Positions 55,741 through 63,531 of a stretch of 64,000 nt of DNA are shown piece after piece; positions within the stretch are counted from its first letter, which is position 1, and each line of letters starts with the position of its first letter. The notes beneath the pieces were generated by a model, which searched no databases, had not been told where the DNA came from, and saw only the letters and a program-made list of their open reading frames with translations. The translations under genes and the position numbers were made by a program. This DNA comes from Streptomyces ambofaciens ATCC 23877 (GTDB taxonomy: Bacteria > Actinomycetota > Actinomycetes > Streptomycetales > Streptomycetaceae). The DNA lies in contig NZ_CP012382.1 of NCBI RefSeq assembly GCF_001267885.1, positions 2,405,001-2,469,000 of the forward strand, given 5' to 3'.

Positions 55741-56391
55741 TCAGCGCGGAGCGAGCCCGTGGAGCGCGTAGTCGACCAGCGTGTCGGTGTAGGCGTGCGA
55801 GAGGGGGCCGCTGCGCTGCAGCCAGCGCTGGGCGAGCGGGGCGACGAAGAGCTCCAGCGCGATCCGCGGGTCGGCCTCCGGCCGTACGTGGCCGGCCTCC
55901 TGCGCGGCGCGCAGCCGGTCGACGTAGAGCTGGAGCGAGGGCTCCAGGAGCTTGGTGAGGAAGTCCCTGCCGAGCTGCTCGTTGACCACGCCCTCGGCGG
56001 CCAGGGCGCGGTAGGGCGCCTCGTACCTCGGGTCGCGCAGTTCGTCGACGGTGGCGCGCAACACGGCCTTGAGGTCGGCGGCGAGGTCCCCGGTGTCCGG
56101 GATGGCGTGCGTGTCCTCGCCGGCGGCCCGCGCGGCCTGCTCGCTCAGGTCGAGGAAGGCCTCCAGCAGGACGTCGGCCTTCGAGGACCACCAGCGGTAG
56201 ATGGTCTGCTTGCCGACGCCGGCGCGGGCGGCGATGCCCTCGATCGTGGTCTTCGGGTAGCCGACCTCCGCGACCAGCGCGAGGGCGGCCTCGTAGATGG
56301 CCTGCCGGGACCGCTGGCTGCGACGGGTGACGTCGGGGCGCGACCGCTCGGCGGTGGGGGACGGGGCGTGGGCGGACTTCTGGACATCCAT
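55741..56391 (-). CDS. TetR family transcriptional regulator
   Basis: This 216-residue TetR protein has the N-terminal helix-turn-helix TTIEGIAARAGVGKQTIYRWWSSK (~45-65) and a C-terminal domain like TetR_C_33 (ALHGLAP end). It is divergent from the DUF6243 gene with a repeat-bearing 97-bp gap. TGATAAAT 9 bp before the start suggests a near-leaderless transcript whose promoter overlaps the palindrome AGACGTCT. Confidence 0.93.
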   Translation of the reverse strand: MDVQKSAHAPSPTAERSRPDVTRRSQRSRQAIYEAALALVAEVGYPKTTIEGIAARAGVGKQTIYRWWSSKADVLLEAFLDLSEQAARAAGEDTHAIPDTGDLAADLKAVLRATVDELRDPRYEAPYRALAAEGVVNEQLGRDFLTKLLEPSLQLYVDRLRAAQEAGHVRPEADPRIALELFVAPLAQRWLQRSGPLSHAYTDTLVDYALHGLAPR

Positions 56392-56408
56392 GGCCCGAAT
56401 TTATCAGG

Positions 56409-56460
56409 TTGACAAGACGTCTCGTCTCGCCGGAGAGTAATGCTTGAGAAAAACGAGACG
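56409..56460. promoter_or_regulatory. Candidate TetR operator/divergent promoter
   Basis: TTGACA (56409-56414) is a good -35 for the plus strand. It adjoins the palindrome AGACGTCT (56415-56422). CGTCTCGT (56418-56425) recurs inverted as ACGAGACG (56453-56460), one copy on each side of the likely plus-strand promoter. Confidence 0.6.
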
Positions 56461-56488
56461 CAACGTATCGTCGAGAGAGGAGGGCCCC

Positions 56489-56695
56489 ATGTCCCGAGGT
56501 GGAGCCGGAAACATGCTGGGTGTCGGTGGCACCCGCCAGAAGCTCGGCCGCAACGCCCTGCGCGGCGGCGACCGCAGCGGCCGGATCGGCGGCGGACTGG
56601 ACCCGCAGGCTCAGAAGCGGGAACTGCTGCGCAAGCTCCAGGAGCGGCAGCGGGACCAGCAGCCGGAGACGGAGCGGAGCGACGAGGCGTCGTAA
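56489..56695 (+). CDS. DUF6243 family small protein
   Basis: This 68-residue basic protein, MSRGGAGNMLGVGGTRQKLGRN..., fits DUF6243, a small Streptomyces family without known function. It is rich in Gly/Arg and ends in a charged helix (QAQKRELLRKLQERQRDQQ). GAGAGGAGGG gives a strong ribosome site; an in-frame start 45 bp upstream is less likely. Confidence 0.85.
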   Translation: MSRGGAGNMLGVGGTRQKLGRNALRGGDRSGRIGGGLDPQAQKRELLRKLQERQRDQQPETERSDEAS

Positions 56696-56725
56696 CGTGC
56701 GGGCGCGCCCGCGCACCCTCCCCTC

Positions 56726-56768
56726 GGCGACCCCTGCCTCACGCCTCCGGCGGAGGCCAGGGGTCGCC
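56726..56768. terminator. Convergent terminator between DUF6243 and Rsm22-like genes
   Basis: GGCGACCCCTG (56726-56736) pairs with 56758-56768, with an inner GCCTCC/GGAGGC stem. The stop codon of the minus-strand gene (56739) lies inside the structure. Confidence 0.7.
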
Positions 56769-57728
56769 CCAGTCGGCGTCGCGGGCGGCCTTGTAGAGGT
56801 CGCCGTGGCGTTTGGTGACCGTCCGGCGGCTCAGCCGCTCGTCCGGTTCGCACAGGTCGAGCAGGACCTGACCCTTGCGGATCTGTGGACGCCGGACGAC
56901 GCGGGCGGGGGCCGGTGCGACCGGGAGCCGGGTGGCGGCCACGTAGCTGAACTTCTCGTCCTCGTAGGCGAGGGAGCCGCCCTTGACCTGGCGGTGCAGT
57001 GAGGAGCGGCTGACCCGCGCGGCGAAGTGGCACCAGTCCGTGCCTGGCACGATGGGGCAGGCGGCGCTGTGCGGACAGGGGGCGGCGACGCGGAACCCGG
57101 CCGAGATCAGCCGGTCGCGGGCCTCGATGACACGGGCGTAGCCGTCGGGGGTGCCGGCCTCGACGATCACGACGGCCTGCGCGGCGCCCGCGGCGGCGTC
57201 GACGAGGGCGGCGCGGTCGGAAGCCGTCAGCTCGTTGAGGACGTAGGACACGGTGACGAGATCGGTGCTCTCGACCGTGAGCGCCGCTCCGATCCGTGAG
57301 CGCTGCCAGCGGACCTCGCGCAGCTCCGGACGGGCGGCGGCGATCTCCCGGCCGAGGGCGAGCGCGGGTTCGGCCCAGTCGAGCACGGTGACCGGACGCA
57401 CGCCGTCCCAGGTGGAGCTGACGGCCCAGGTCGCCGCGCCGGTCCCGCCGCCCACGTCGACGTGGCCGGCCGGCACCCATCCGGGCACGGCGTCCGCGAA
57501 CGCCTCCAGCGCCGACCGCACCGCCGCGTAGGTCGCCGGCATCCGGTACGCGGCGTAGGCGACGACGTCCGCACGGTCCCGCAGGATCGGGGCGTCCGTC
57601 GGGGTGTCCCCGCGGTAGTTCGCGATCAGCCGCTCCACGGCCTGTGCGGCCTGCCGGGGCGGCAGCCCGTCGACCAGGTCGGCGAGGGCGGCGCGCAGGG
57701 CGTCGGAGGCGGTGGCGGGGTCGTTCAC
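56739..57728 (-). CDS. Rsm22-like small-subunit rRNA methyltransferase
   Basis: This 329-residue SAM-dependent methyltransferase resembles the Rsm22 family tied to mitochondrial small ribosomal subunits. It has motif I HVDVGGGTGAATWA, VTVSYVLNEL, then a Cys-rich segment PCPHSAACPIVPGTDWCHFAARVSRS, the likely metal or Fe-S site. It ends in a basic part that could contact rRNA (RRTVTKRHGDLYKAARDADWG). GTG 57728 is the start. A repeat array lies just upstream. Confidence 0.85.
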   Translation of the reverse strand: MNDPATASDALRAALADLVDGLPPRQAAQAVERLIANYRGDTPTDAPILRDRADVVAYAAYRMPATYAAVRSALEAFADAVPGWVPAGHVDVGGGTGAATWAVSSTWDGVRPVTVLDWAEPALALGREIAAARPELREVRWQRSRIGAALTVESTDLVTVSYVLNELTASDRAALVDAAAGAAQAVVIVEAGTPDGYARVIEARDRLISAGFRVAAPCPHSAACPIVPGTDWCHFAARVSRSSLHRQVKGGSLAYEDEKFSYVAATRLPVAPAPARVVRRPQIRKGQVLLDLCEPDERLSRRTVTKRHGDLYKAARDADWGDPWPPPEA

Positions 57729-57754
57729 CCGGCGATTCTACGGGGCGACCGAGG

Positions 57755-58045
57755 GGACGCCCGGCTAGGTGACCGGCGAGGCGACCGACGGGACGCCCGG
57801 CGGGACGAGCGACGAGGTGACCGCGAGACCACCGACGAGGCGACCGGCGAGACGCCCGGCGGGACGACCGGCGAGGTGACCGCGAGACCACCGACGAGGC
57901 GACCGGCGAGACGCCCGGCGGGGCGAGAGACGAGGTGACCGCGAGACCACCGGCGAGGCGACCGGCGGGACGCCCGGCGGGACGAGAGACGAGGTGACCG
58001 CGAGGCCACCGACAAGGCGACCGGCAAGACGCCCGGCGGGACGAC
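57755..58045. repeat. 59-bp tandem repeat array
   Basis: A ~59-bp unit containing GAGGTGACCGCGAG and GACGCCCGGCGGGACGA repeats four to five times; the GAGGTGA element starts at 57814, 57873, 57932 and 57991. A shortened copy begins near 57755. The period is not a multiple of three, so no protein repeat is implied. The array fills the 370-bp gap before the Rsm22-like gene, with no gene inside. Confidence 0.85.
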
Positions 58046-58098
58046 CAGTACGGCGGCCGGCGGTGAGCGGGCGTGGACCGGCCGCCGCCGGCCTCCCC

Positions 58099-59229
58099 TC
58101 AGATCTCCCGCACCGCCCGTGCCACCCGTGTCCCCAGCGCCGCCCGGGGCCCGTTGTCCGGCGCGCGGCGACGCGGATGGACCGTGTTGGCGAGGAGCAC
58201 CGCGAAGGTGTCCGTCGCCCGGTCGAGCACCAGCATCGTCCCCGTGAAGCCGGTGTGCCCGGCCGCCCCGCGCCCCGCGAGGCCCCCCATGAACCACGGC
58301 TGGTCCAGGGCGAAACCGAGCCCGGGCTCGGTCAGCAGCAGCTCCACGAAGTCCGGCCCGAGGATGCGCGCCGGCCCGTACGAGCCGCCCGCCAGCAGCG
58401 CACGGCAGAAGACCGCGAGGTCCCGCCCCGTCGAGAACAGGCCCGCGTGCCCGGCCACCCCGCCCAGCGCCCAGGCGTTCTCGTCGTGGACGACACCCCG
58501 CAGCATCCCCCGGTCCGCCTTGGCCCACGGCCGCCGCTGGTCCTCCGTGGCCGCCGCGCCCGGACACGGCCCGAAGTGCGTCGCCGTCATGCCCAGCGGC
58601 CGGGTGATCCCGTCGCTGACGAGGACGTCCAGGGTGCGCCCCGTGATGCGCTCCAGGACCTGCTGGAGCAGCAGCATGTTCAGGTCCGAGTAGCAGTACG
58701 TGCCGGGCACCCCCACCGGCGGCTCCGCCCGCAGCCGCCGCAGCCGTTCCTCGTCGTCCGCGCAGTCGTACAGCGGGAGTTCGGGCCGCAGCCCGGAGGT
58801 GTGGGTGAGCAGCTGCCGGACGGTGACGCGGTGCACGGCGGCGGCCCGGAAGTCCGGCAGGTAGGCGCCGACCTCCGCGTCGATGCCGAGTGTGCCGCGT
58901 TCGATCTGCTGCACGGCGGCGACCGCCGTGAACACCTTCGTCAGGGAGGCCAGGTCGAACGGCGTGCCGACGGTCATCGGCACCCGGGAGCCGGCGGGCA
59001 GCTCCACGCCCGTGTCGGTGCGCGGATCGTAGGACGCGTAGCGCACCGCCCAGCCCGCCGCCTCCTCGACGGCGAGCACGGGGCCGCGTCCGACGGCCAC
59101 GACGGCGCCCGCCGCCCAGGGCCGCTCACCGTCGGTGAGTGCGTGCACGTCCGCCACGACACGGCGGAGCTGCTCGGGGTCGAGTCCGGCCCGCTCCGGG
59201 GTGTCGTGGCGCAGTCGCGGAGCGCTCAG
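58099..59229 (-). CDS. Serine hydrolase of the beta-lactamase/PBP family, probable CTG start
   Basis: This 376-residue enzyme has the class C-like set: SLTKV (Ser-x-x-Lys, near 95), YSDLN and HTGFTG, with ERAGLDPEQLRRVV at the N end and a C-terminal AVLLANTVHP. It lacks a signal peptide. The N-terminal block DTPERAGLDP, usual in this family, has no ATG, GTG or TTG before it. CTG 59229 lies 6 nt after AAGGAGGGG and overlaps the exporter stop as CTGA; a GTG ~24 codons in would remove the conserved block. Coupling to the exporter gene suggests shared expression. Confidence 0.82.
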   Translation of the reverse strand: MSAPRLRHDTPERAGLDPEQLRRVVADVHALTDGERPWAAGAVVAVGRGPVLAVEEAAGWAVRYASYDPRTDTGVELPAGSRVPMTVGTPFDLASLTKVFTAVAAVQQIERGTLGIDAEVGAYLPDFRAAAVHRVTVRQLLTHTSGLRPELPLYDCADDEERLRRLRAEPPVGVPGTYCYSDLNMLLLQQVLERITGRTLDVLVSDGITRPLGMTATHFGPCPGAAATEDQRRPWAKADRGMLRGVVHDENAWALGGVAGHAGLFSTGRDLAVFCRALLAGGSYGPARILGPDFVELLLTEPGLGFALDQPWFMGGLAGRGAAGHTGFTGTMLVLDRATDTFAVLLANTVHPRRRAPDNGPRAALGTRVARAVREI

Positions 59230-60617
59230 CTCTCTCTCCCCTCCTTGGCCGGACCGGCCGGCCCGGCCGCCCGACCGGCAGGCGGCCCGGCGGGGCGCTC
59301 GGCCGCGGGACGGCACATCCCCACGAAGAAGGCGAGCGCCACCAGCGCCGCCACCAGTTGCACCACGGCCATCGGAAGCGCGGTGTCCTCCCCCGCGATC
59401 CCGACGAGCGGGGAGGCGACGGCGCCGATGAGGAAGGAGGACGTGCCGAGCAGCGCGGAGGCGGAACCGGCGGACGTTCTGACCCGCATCAGCGCGAGCG
59501 CCTGGGTGTTGGGCAGGCTGAGCCCCATCGCGGACATCAGCACGAACAGCGCGGCGGCGACCGGCACCAGTCCGACCTCGCCGAAGACGCCCAGGGACAT
59601 CAGCAGCAGGGCGGTCGCGGCGGCGATGACGATCAGGAGCCCGAGGCCCAGCACCCGGTCCAGCCGGACCCGTCCGACCAGGATCTTGCCGTTGACCTGC
59701 CCGACGACGACCAGGCCGATCGAGTTGAGGCCGAACAGCAGGCTGAAGGTCTGCGGGGAGGCGCCGTAGATCTCCTGGATGACGAAGGGGGACGCCGCGA
59801 TGTAGGCGAAGAGCGAGGCGAAGGCGAAGCCGCCCGCGAGCATGTAGCCGGTGAAGGCGCGGTCGGCGAGCAGCCCGCGCATCGCGTGCAGGGTGTCGCG
59901 GACCCCGCCCGCGTGCCGTTCCGCCTCCGGCAGGGTCTCGGGCAGCCTGGCCCACACCACGGCGCCGAGCGCCACCCCGACCACGGTGAGCACCACGAAC
60001 ACGCCCCGCCAGTCCGTCACCCGCAGGATCTGTCCGCCGATGAGCGGCGCCACGACGGGGGCGACACCGGAGATCAGCATGAGGGTGGAGAAGAAGCGGG
60101 CCATCGCCACACCGTCGTACAGGTCGCGGACGACGGCACGGGCGATGACGATCGCGGCGGCGCCCGCGAGTCCCTGCGCCAGCCGGAAGGCGACGAGGAG
60201 TTCGACGGTGGGCGCGACGGCGCACAGGGCGGTGGCGACGACGTAGACGGCGAGTCCGGACAGCAGCGGCCGGCGGCGGCCCCACCTGTCGCTCATCGGT
60301 CCGACCACGAGCTGGCCGAGGGCCATGCCGGCCAGGCAGGCGGTGAGCGTGAGCTGGACGGTCGCGGCGGGCGCGGCCAGGGCCCGGGTGACCTCGGGGA
60401 GCGCGGGGAGGTACATGTCCATCGCCAGGGGCGGCGTGGCGGTCAGACCGCCGAGGACGAGCGTGACGAGCCAGCCGGTGCGGCGGGTGGCGCTCAGCGC
60501 GCGGACGGCCGGCCCCGTCTCCGGTCCGGCCGCCCGCGCGGGCTCCGAGGTCTTCGGTGTGGTGTCCTGTGTGGTGTCCGGGGTCGTGTGCGGTATGGAC
60601 GGCCCGCGCTCGGGCAT
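59226..60617 (-). CDS. Bcr/CflA-type MFS multidrug exporter
   Basis: This 463-residue protein has 12 predicted transmembrane helices, with DMYLPALPEVTRALAAPAATVQLTLTACLAGMALGQLVVGPMSDRWGRRRPLL, typical of Bcr/CflA. A ~60-residue Pro/Thr-rich cytoplasmic tail precedes helix 1. ATG 60617 has GAGGGAGGGGC upstream; an in-frame start 10 codons earlier is less likely. The last bases overlap the serine hydrolase start. Confidence 0.92.
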   Translation of the reverse strand: MPERGPSIPHTTPDTTQDTTPKTSEPARAAGPETGPAVRALSATRRTGWLVTLVLGGLTATPPLAMDMYLPALPEVTRALAAPAATVQLTLTACLAGMALGQLVVGPMSDRWGRRRPLLSGLAVYVVATALCAVAPTVELLVAFRLAQGLAGAAAIVIARAVVRDLYDGVAMARFFSTLMLISGVAPVVAPLIGGQILRVTDWRGVFVVLTVVGVALGAVVWARLPETLPEAERHAGGVRDTLHAMRGLLADRAFTGYMLAGGFAFASLFAYIAASPFVIQEIYGASPQTFSLLFGLNSIGLVVVGQVNGKILVGRVRLDRVLGLGLLIVIAAATALLLMSLGVFGEVGLVPVAAALFVLMSAMGLSLPNTQALALMRVRTSAGSASALLGTSSFLIGAVASPLVGIAGEDTALPMAVVQLVAALVALAFFVGMCRPAAERPAGPPAGRAAGPAGPAKEGRES

Positions 60618-60713
60618 GTGCCCCTCCCTCTTCTGCGAATCCGGCACCTATGCTCTCAGCTCGTACGGACTTGAACGAACAGACTCGAACAACCTGAGCG
60701 AGGGTGGGGCAGG

Positions 60714-61760
60714 GTGTCAGCGGTGACCGGGCAGAAGGTGCGCTGGGGGATTCTGGCGACCGGCGGGATGGCGGCGACGTTCACGGCGGATCTGGTCGAT
60801 CTGCCGGATGCCGAGGTCGTGGCGGTGGCCTCGCGGACCGAGGCGTCGGCGAAGGCGTTCGCGGAGCGGTTCGGCATACCGCGCGCGTACGGCGACTGGG
60901 AGGCACTGGCGCGGGACGAGGAGGTCGACGTGGTGTACGTCGCCACCCCGCACTCCTCGCACCGGGCCGCCGCCGGCCTGTGCCTGGAGGCAGGGCGGAA
61001 CGTGCTGTGCGAGAAGCCGTTCACGCTGAACGCGCGCGAGGCGGAGGAACTGGTCGCACTCGCCCGCCGGAGCGGCGGCTTCCTGATGGAAGCGATGTGG
61101 ATGTACTGCAATCCGCTGGTGCGGCGGCTGAAGGCGCTGGTGGAGGACGGGGCGATCGGCGAAATCCGCAGCGTCCAGGCGGACTTCGGCCTGGCGGGCC
61201 CCTTCCCTCCCGCGCACCGTCTGCGGGACCCCGCGCAGGGTGGCGGCGCGCTGCTCGACCTGGGGGTGTACCCGGTGTCGTTCACGCAGCTGCTGCTCGG
61301 CGAGCCCTCGGACATCGCGGCGCGAGCGGTGCTCTCGGACGAGGGCGTCGATCTCCAGACGGGTGCGCTGCTCTCCTACGAGAGCGGTGCTCTCGCCTCG
61401 GTGCACTGCTCCATCACCGGCGGGACGCCCAACTCGGCTTCGGTCACCGGCTCCCGGGGCCGCATCGACGTCCCGTACGGCTTCTTCTTTCCGGACCACT
61501 TCGTGCTGCATCGCGACGGCCGGGACCCGGAGGAGTTCCGGGCCGATCCGGCCGACGGGCCCCGGGCCAGCCTCAAGCACGAGGCCCGGGAGGTGATGCG
61601 CGCCCTGCGCGCCGGGGAGAGCGAGTCCCCGATGGTCCCGCTCGACGGCACCCTGGCCGTCATGCGGACGCTCGACGCGATCCGGGACCGCGTCGGCGTC
61701 CGCTACCCGGGCGAGCACCCCGGCGAGGTGGCCGCGGACCGCGAGGTCACGCCGGCTTGA
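60714..61760 (+). CDS. Gfo/Idh/MocA family oxidoreductase
   Basis: This 348-residue NAD(P)-dependent enzyme has the N-terminal Rossmann fold (VRWGILATGGMAATFTADL) and the CEKPFTLNAREAEEL block with catalytic Lys, followed by GGALLDLGVYPVSF in the beta-sheet domain, like trans-1,2-dihydrobenzene-1,2-diol or sugar dehydrogenases. The substrate is unknown. GTG 60714 follows GAGGGTGGGG. Its last 14 bp overlap the convergent phosphatase gene. Confidence 0.9.
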   Translation: MSAVTGQKVRWGILATGGMAATFTADLVDLPDAEVVAVASRTEASAKAFAERFGIPRAYGDWEALARDEEVDVVYVATPHSSHRAAAGLCLEAGRNVLCEKPFTLNAREAEELVALARRSGGFLMEAMWMYCNPLVRRLKALVEDGAIGEIRSVQADFGLAGPFPPAHRLRDPAQGGGALLDLGVYPVSFTQLLLGEPSDIAARAVLSDEGVDLQTGALLSYESGALASVHCSITGGTPNSASVTGSRGRIDVPYGFFFPDHFVLHRDGRDPEEFRADPADGPRASLKHEAREVMRALRAGESESPMVPLDGTLAVMRTLDAIRDRVGVRYPGEHPGEVAADREVTPA

Positions 61761-63399
61761 GCCCCGGCTCCCCCACCTCCGTCACGAAGGACGCGGCGGT
61801 CGTGAGCGGCGCGCCCTCGGTGGTCACGTGGGAGACCGTCTTGAAGTCGGCGCGCGCCAGCTTCCGGCCGAGGGACACCGTCGCGTAGCCGCGCCGCCCG
61901 TTGAAGAACTTCAGGTGCGGGTTGGCGGTCATGAGCGTGTCCCAGTTGGACGGCTTCTCCGAGCCGTCGCGACCGCTGGTGACGGAGGTCGTCACGATCT
62001 CCGTACCCAGGGTCCGGGAGCCCGGGTCGGAGAAGTCGCGCTTGATGTCGAAGGCGTAGGAGACGTGCACGTCGCCGGTGAGGACCATGAGGTTCTCGAT
62101 GCCGGCGGCCTGCGCGCCGGCCAGCACCCGCTCGCGGGAGGCCGGGTAGCCGTCCCAGGAGTCCATGGAGACCTTCGACGGGGTGGTCGTCATGTTGTAC
62201 CGCTGCGAGAAGGTGACCTGCTGGGGCACCACGTTCCACAGGGCGTCCGACCGGTGCCAGCCGTTGACCAGCCAGCGCTCCTGGGCGTCGCCGGTCAGCG
62301 TGCGGCCCGGGTCCTCGGACTCGGGGCCGGGGAACTGCCAGCCGTCGCCGTAGGCCTGGTTGGAGCGGTACTGGCGGGTGTCCAGCACGTCGAACTGGGC
62401 GAGGCGGCCCCAGTGCAGGCGGCGGTAGAGCTTCAGGTCGGCGCCGTCGGGCAGCTGCGGCCGGCGCAGCGGCATGTTCTCCCAGTAGGCCCGGTAGGCG
62501 GCGGCCCGGCGGATGAGGAACTCCTCCGGCGGGACGCTGTTCTCCGGCGTCTCGTCGGCGTAGTTGTTCTCGGTCTCGTGGTCGTCCCAGGTGACGATGA
62601 ACGGGTGCGCGGCGTGCGCGGCCCGCAGGTCGGGGTCCGACTTGTAGAGGGCGTACCGCAGCCGGTAGTCCTCCAGCGTCACCGTCTCGTGGTTGAAGAG
62701 GGCGGGGAGGGTGCCCGCGGGGTAGGCGCGGGAGCCGCCGGTGGCGTTGACGGCGTACTCGTACAGGTAGTCGCCGAGGTGGAAGACGACGTCCACGTCC
62801 TCCTGGGCCAGGTGCTTGTACGCGGTGTAGTAGCCCTCGTCGTACTTCTGGCAGGAGACCACGCCGAAGGTGAGGTCCGCGGCCCGGCTGTGCCGTGCGG
62901 GCGCGGTGCGGGTGCGGCCGGCCGGGCTGACCCAGCGGCCGGCGCGGAAGCGGTAGTAGTAGACGTGGCCGGGCGCGAGGTGGTCGACCTCGACGTGCAC
63001 GGTGTGGTGGAACTCGGGGTGGGCGGTGGCCCTGCCCCTTCTCACGACGCGCCGGAACCGTTCGTCCAGGGCCAGTTCCCAGCTCACGTCGACGCGTTTG
63101 GCGGGCAGTCCGCTGTCGGCCTGGTACGGGACGGGGGCCAGGCGCGTCCACAGCAGGACGGAGTCGGACTGCGGGTCGCCGGAGGCGACGCCGAGGGTGA
63201 AGGGGTCGGCGGTGAGCTGGGCCGCGTCGAGTTCGGCGGCGCTCGCGGTGCCCGCGGTCGGCAGGTTGACGGAGAACGCGAGCGCCGCGGCGGCACCGGT
63301 GACGGTCAGGAAGCGGCGGCGGCCCAGGGTGCGGGCGGCGGCGCGGAGTTCGGGCGCGTGCGAGGGCTGGGACTGGGCCTGGTGGTTCGCGGGTGACAT
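61747..63399 (-). CDS. PhoD-type alkaline phosphatase, Tat-exported
   Basis: This 550-residue secreted phosphodiesterase/phosphatase begins with a twin-arginine signal (TLGRRRFLTVTGAAAALAFSVNLP). It has a PhoD N-terminal beta domain (FTLGVASGDPQSDSVLLWTRLAP) and the metallophosphatase core with SCQKYDEGYY, FHLGDYLYEYA, VTWDDHETENNYAD, RQYRSNQAYG and LTGDVHVSYA. In S. coelicolor a protein of this family is called PhoA at a similar position, but I am not sure enough for a symbol. GGGAGGAACGG precedes ATG 63399 and partly pairs in a hairpin. Confidence 0.93.
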   Translation of the reverse strand: MSPANHQAQSQPSHAPELRAAARTLGRRRFLTVTGAAAALAFSVNLPTAGTASAAELDAAQLTADPFTLGVASGDPQSDSVLLWTRLAPVPYQADSGLPAKRVDVSWELALDERFRRVVRRGRATAHPEFHHTVHVEVDHLAPGHVYYYRFRAGRWVSPAGRTRTAPARHSRAADLTFGVVSCQKYDEGYYTAYKHLAQEDVDVVFHLGDYLYEYAVNATGGSRAYPAGTLPALFNHETVTLEDYRLRYALYKSDPDLRAAHAAHPFIVTWDDHETENNYADETPENSVPPEEFLIRRAAAYRAYWENMPLRRPQLPDGADLKLYRRLHWGRLAQFDVLDTRQYRSNQAYGDGWQFPGPESEDPGRTLTGDAQERWLVNGWHRSDALWNVVPQQVTFSQRYNMTTTPSKVSMDSWDGYPASRERVLAGAQAAGIENLMVLTGDVHVSYAFDIKRDFSDPGSRTLGTEIVTTSVTSGRDGSEKPSNWDTLMTANPHLKFFNGRRGYATVSLGRKLARADFKTVSHVTTEGAPLTTAASFVTEVGEPGLKPA

Positions 63400-63407
63400 C
63401 CGTTCCT

Positions 63408-63430
63408 CCCCATGCAGTGGTTGCATGGGG
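63408..63430 (-). promoter_or_regulatory. Leader hairpin touching the phosphatase ribosome site
   Basis: CCCCATGCA (63408-63416) and TGCATGGGG (63422-63430) form a perfect 9-bp inverted repeat with 5-nt loop. In the mRNA the 3' arm ends in GGGG, whose last bases belong to the GGGAGG ribosome site. No clear phosphate box (GTTCACC-type direct repeats) is visible in the 130 bp upstream. Confidence 0.6.
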
Positions 63431-63531
63431 CATTCGAATCGCCGGGGACGTCCCTGGCTTGGCGCGGACATGGCGATCCCATGTCGGAAGGATGAGTTCC
63501 GCATGATCCGCCACGCGTACGCTGCCGACTC

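Noticed and set aside
57755..58045. The repeat array as a CRISPR
   Set aside because: Units are directly adjacent with no unique spacers, and no cas gene is present.
57725..58567. Minus-strand open frame with repeated SRSPR and SRRASRRSPRR units
   Set aside because: It results from the 59-bp tandem repeat read in changing frames; there is no ribosome site and it overlaps the serine hydrolase gene.
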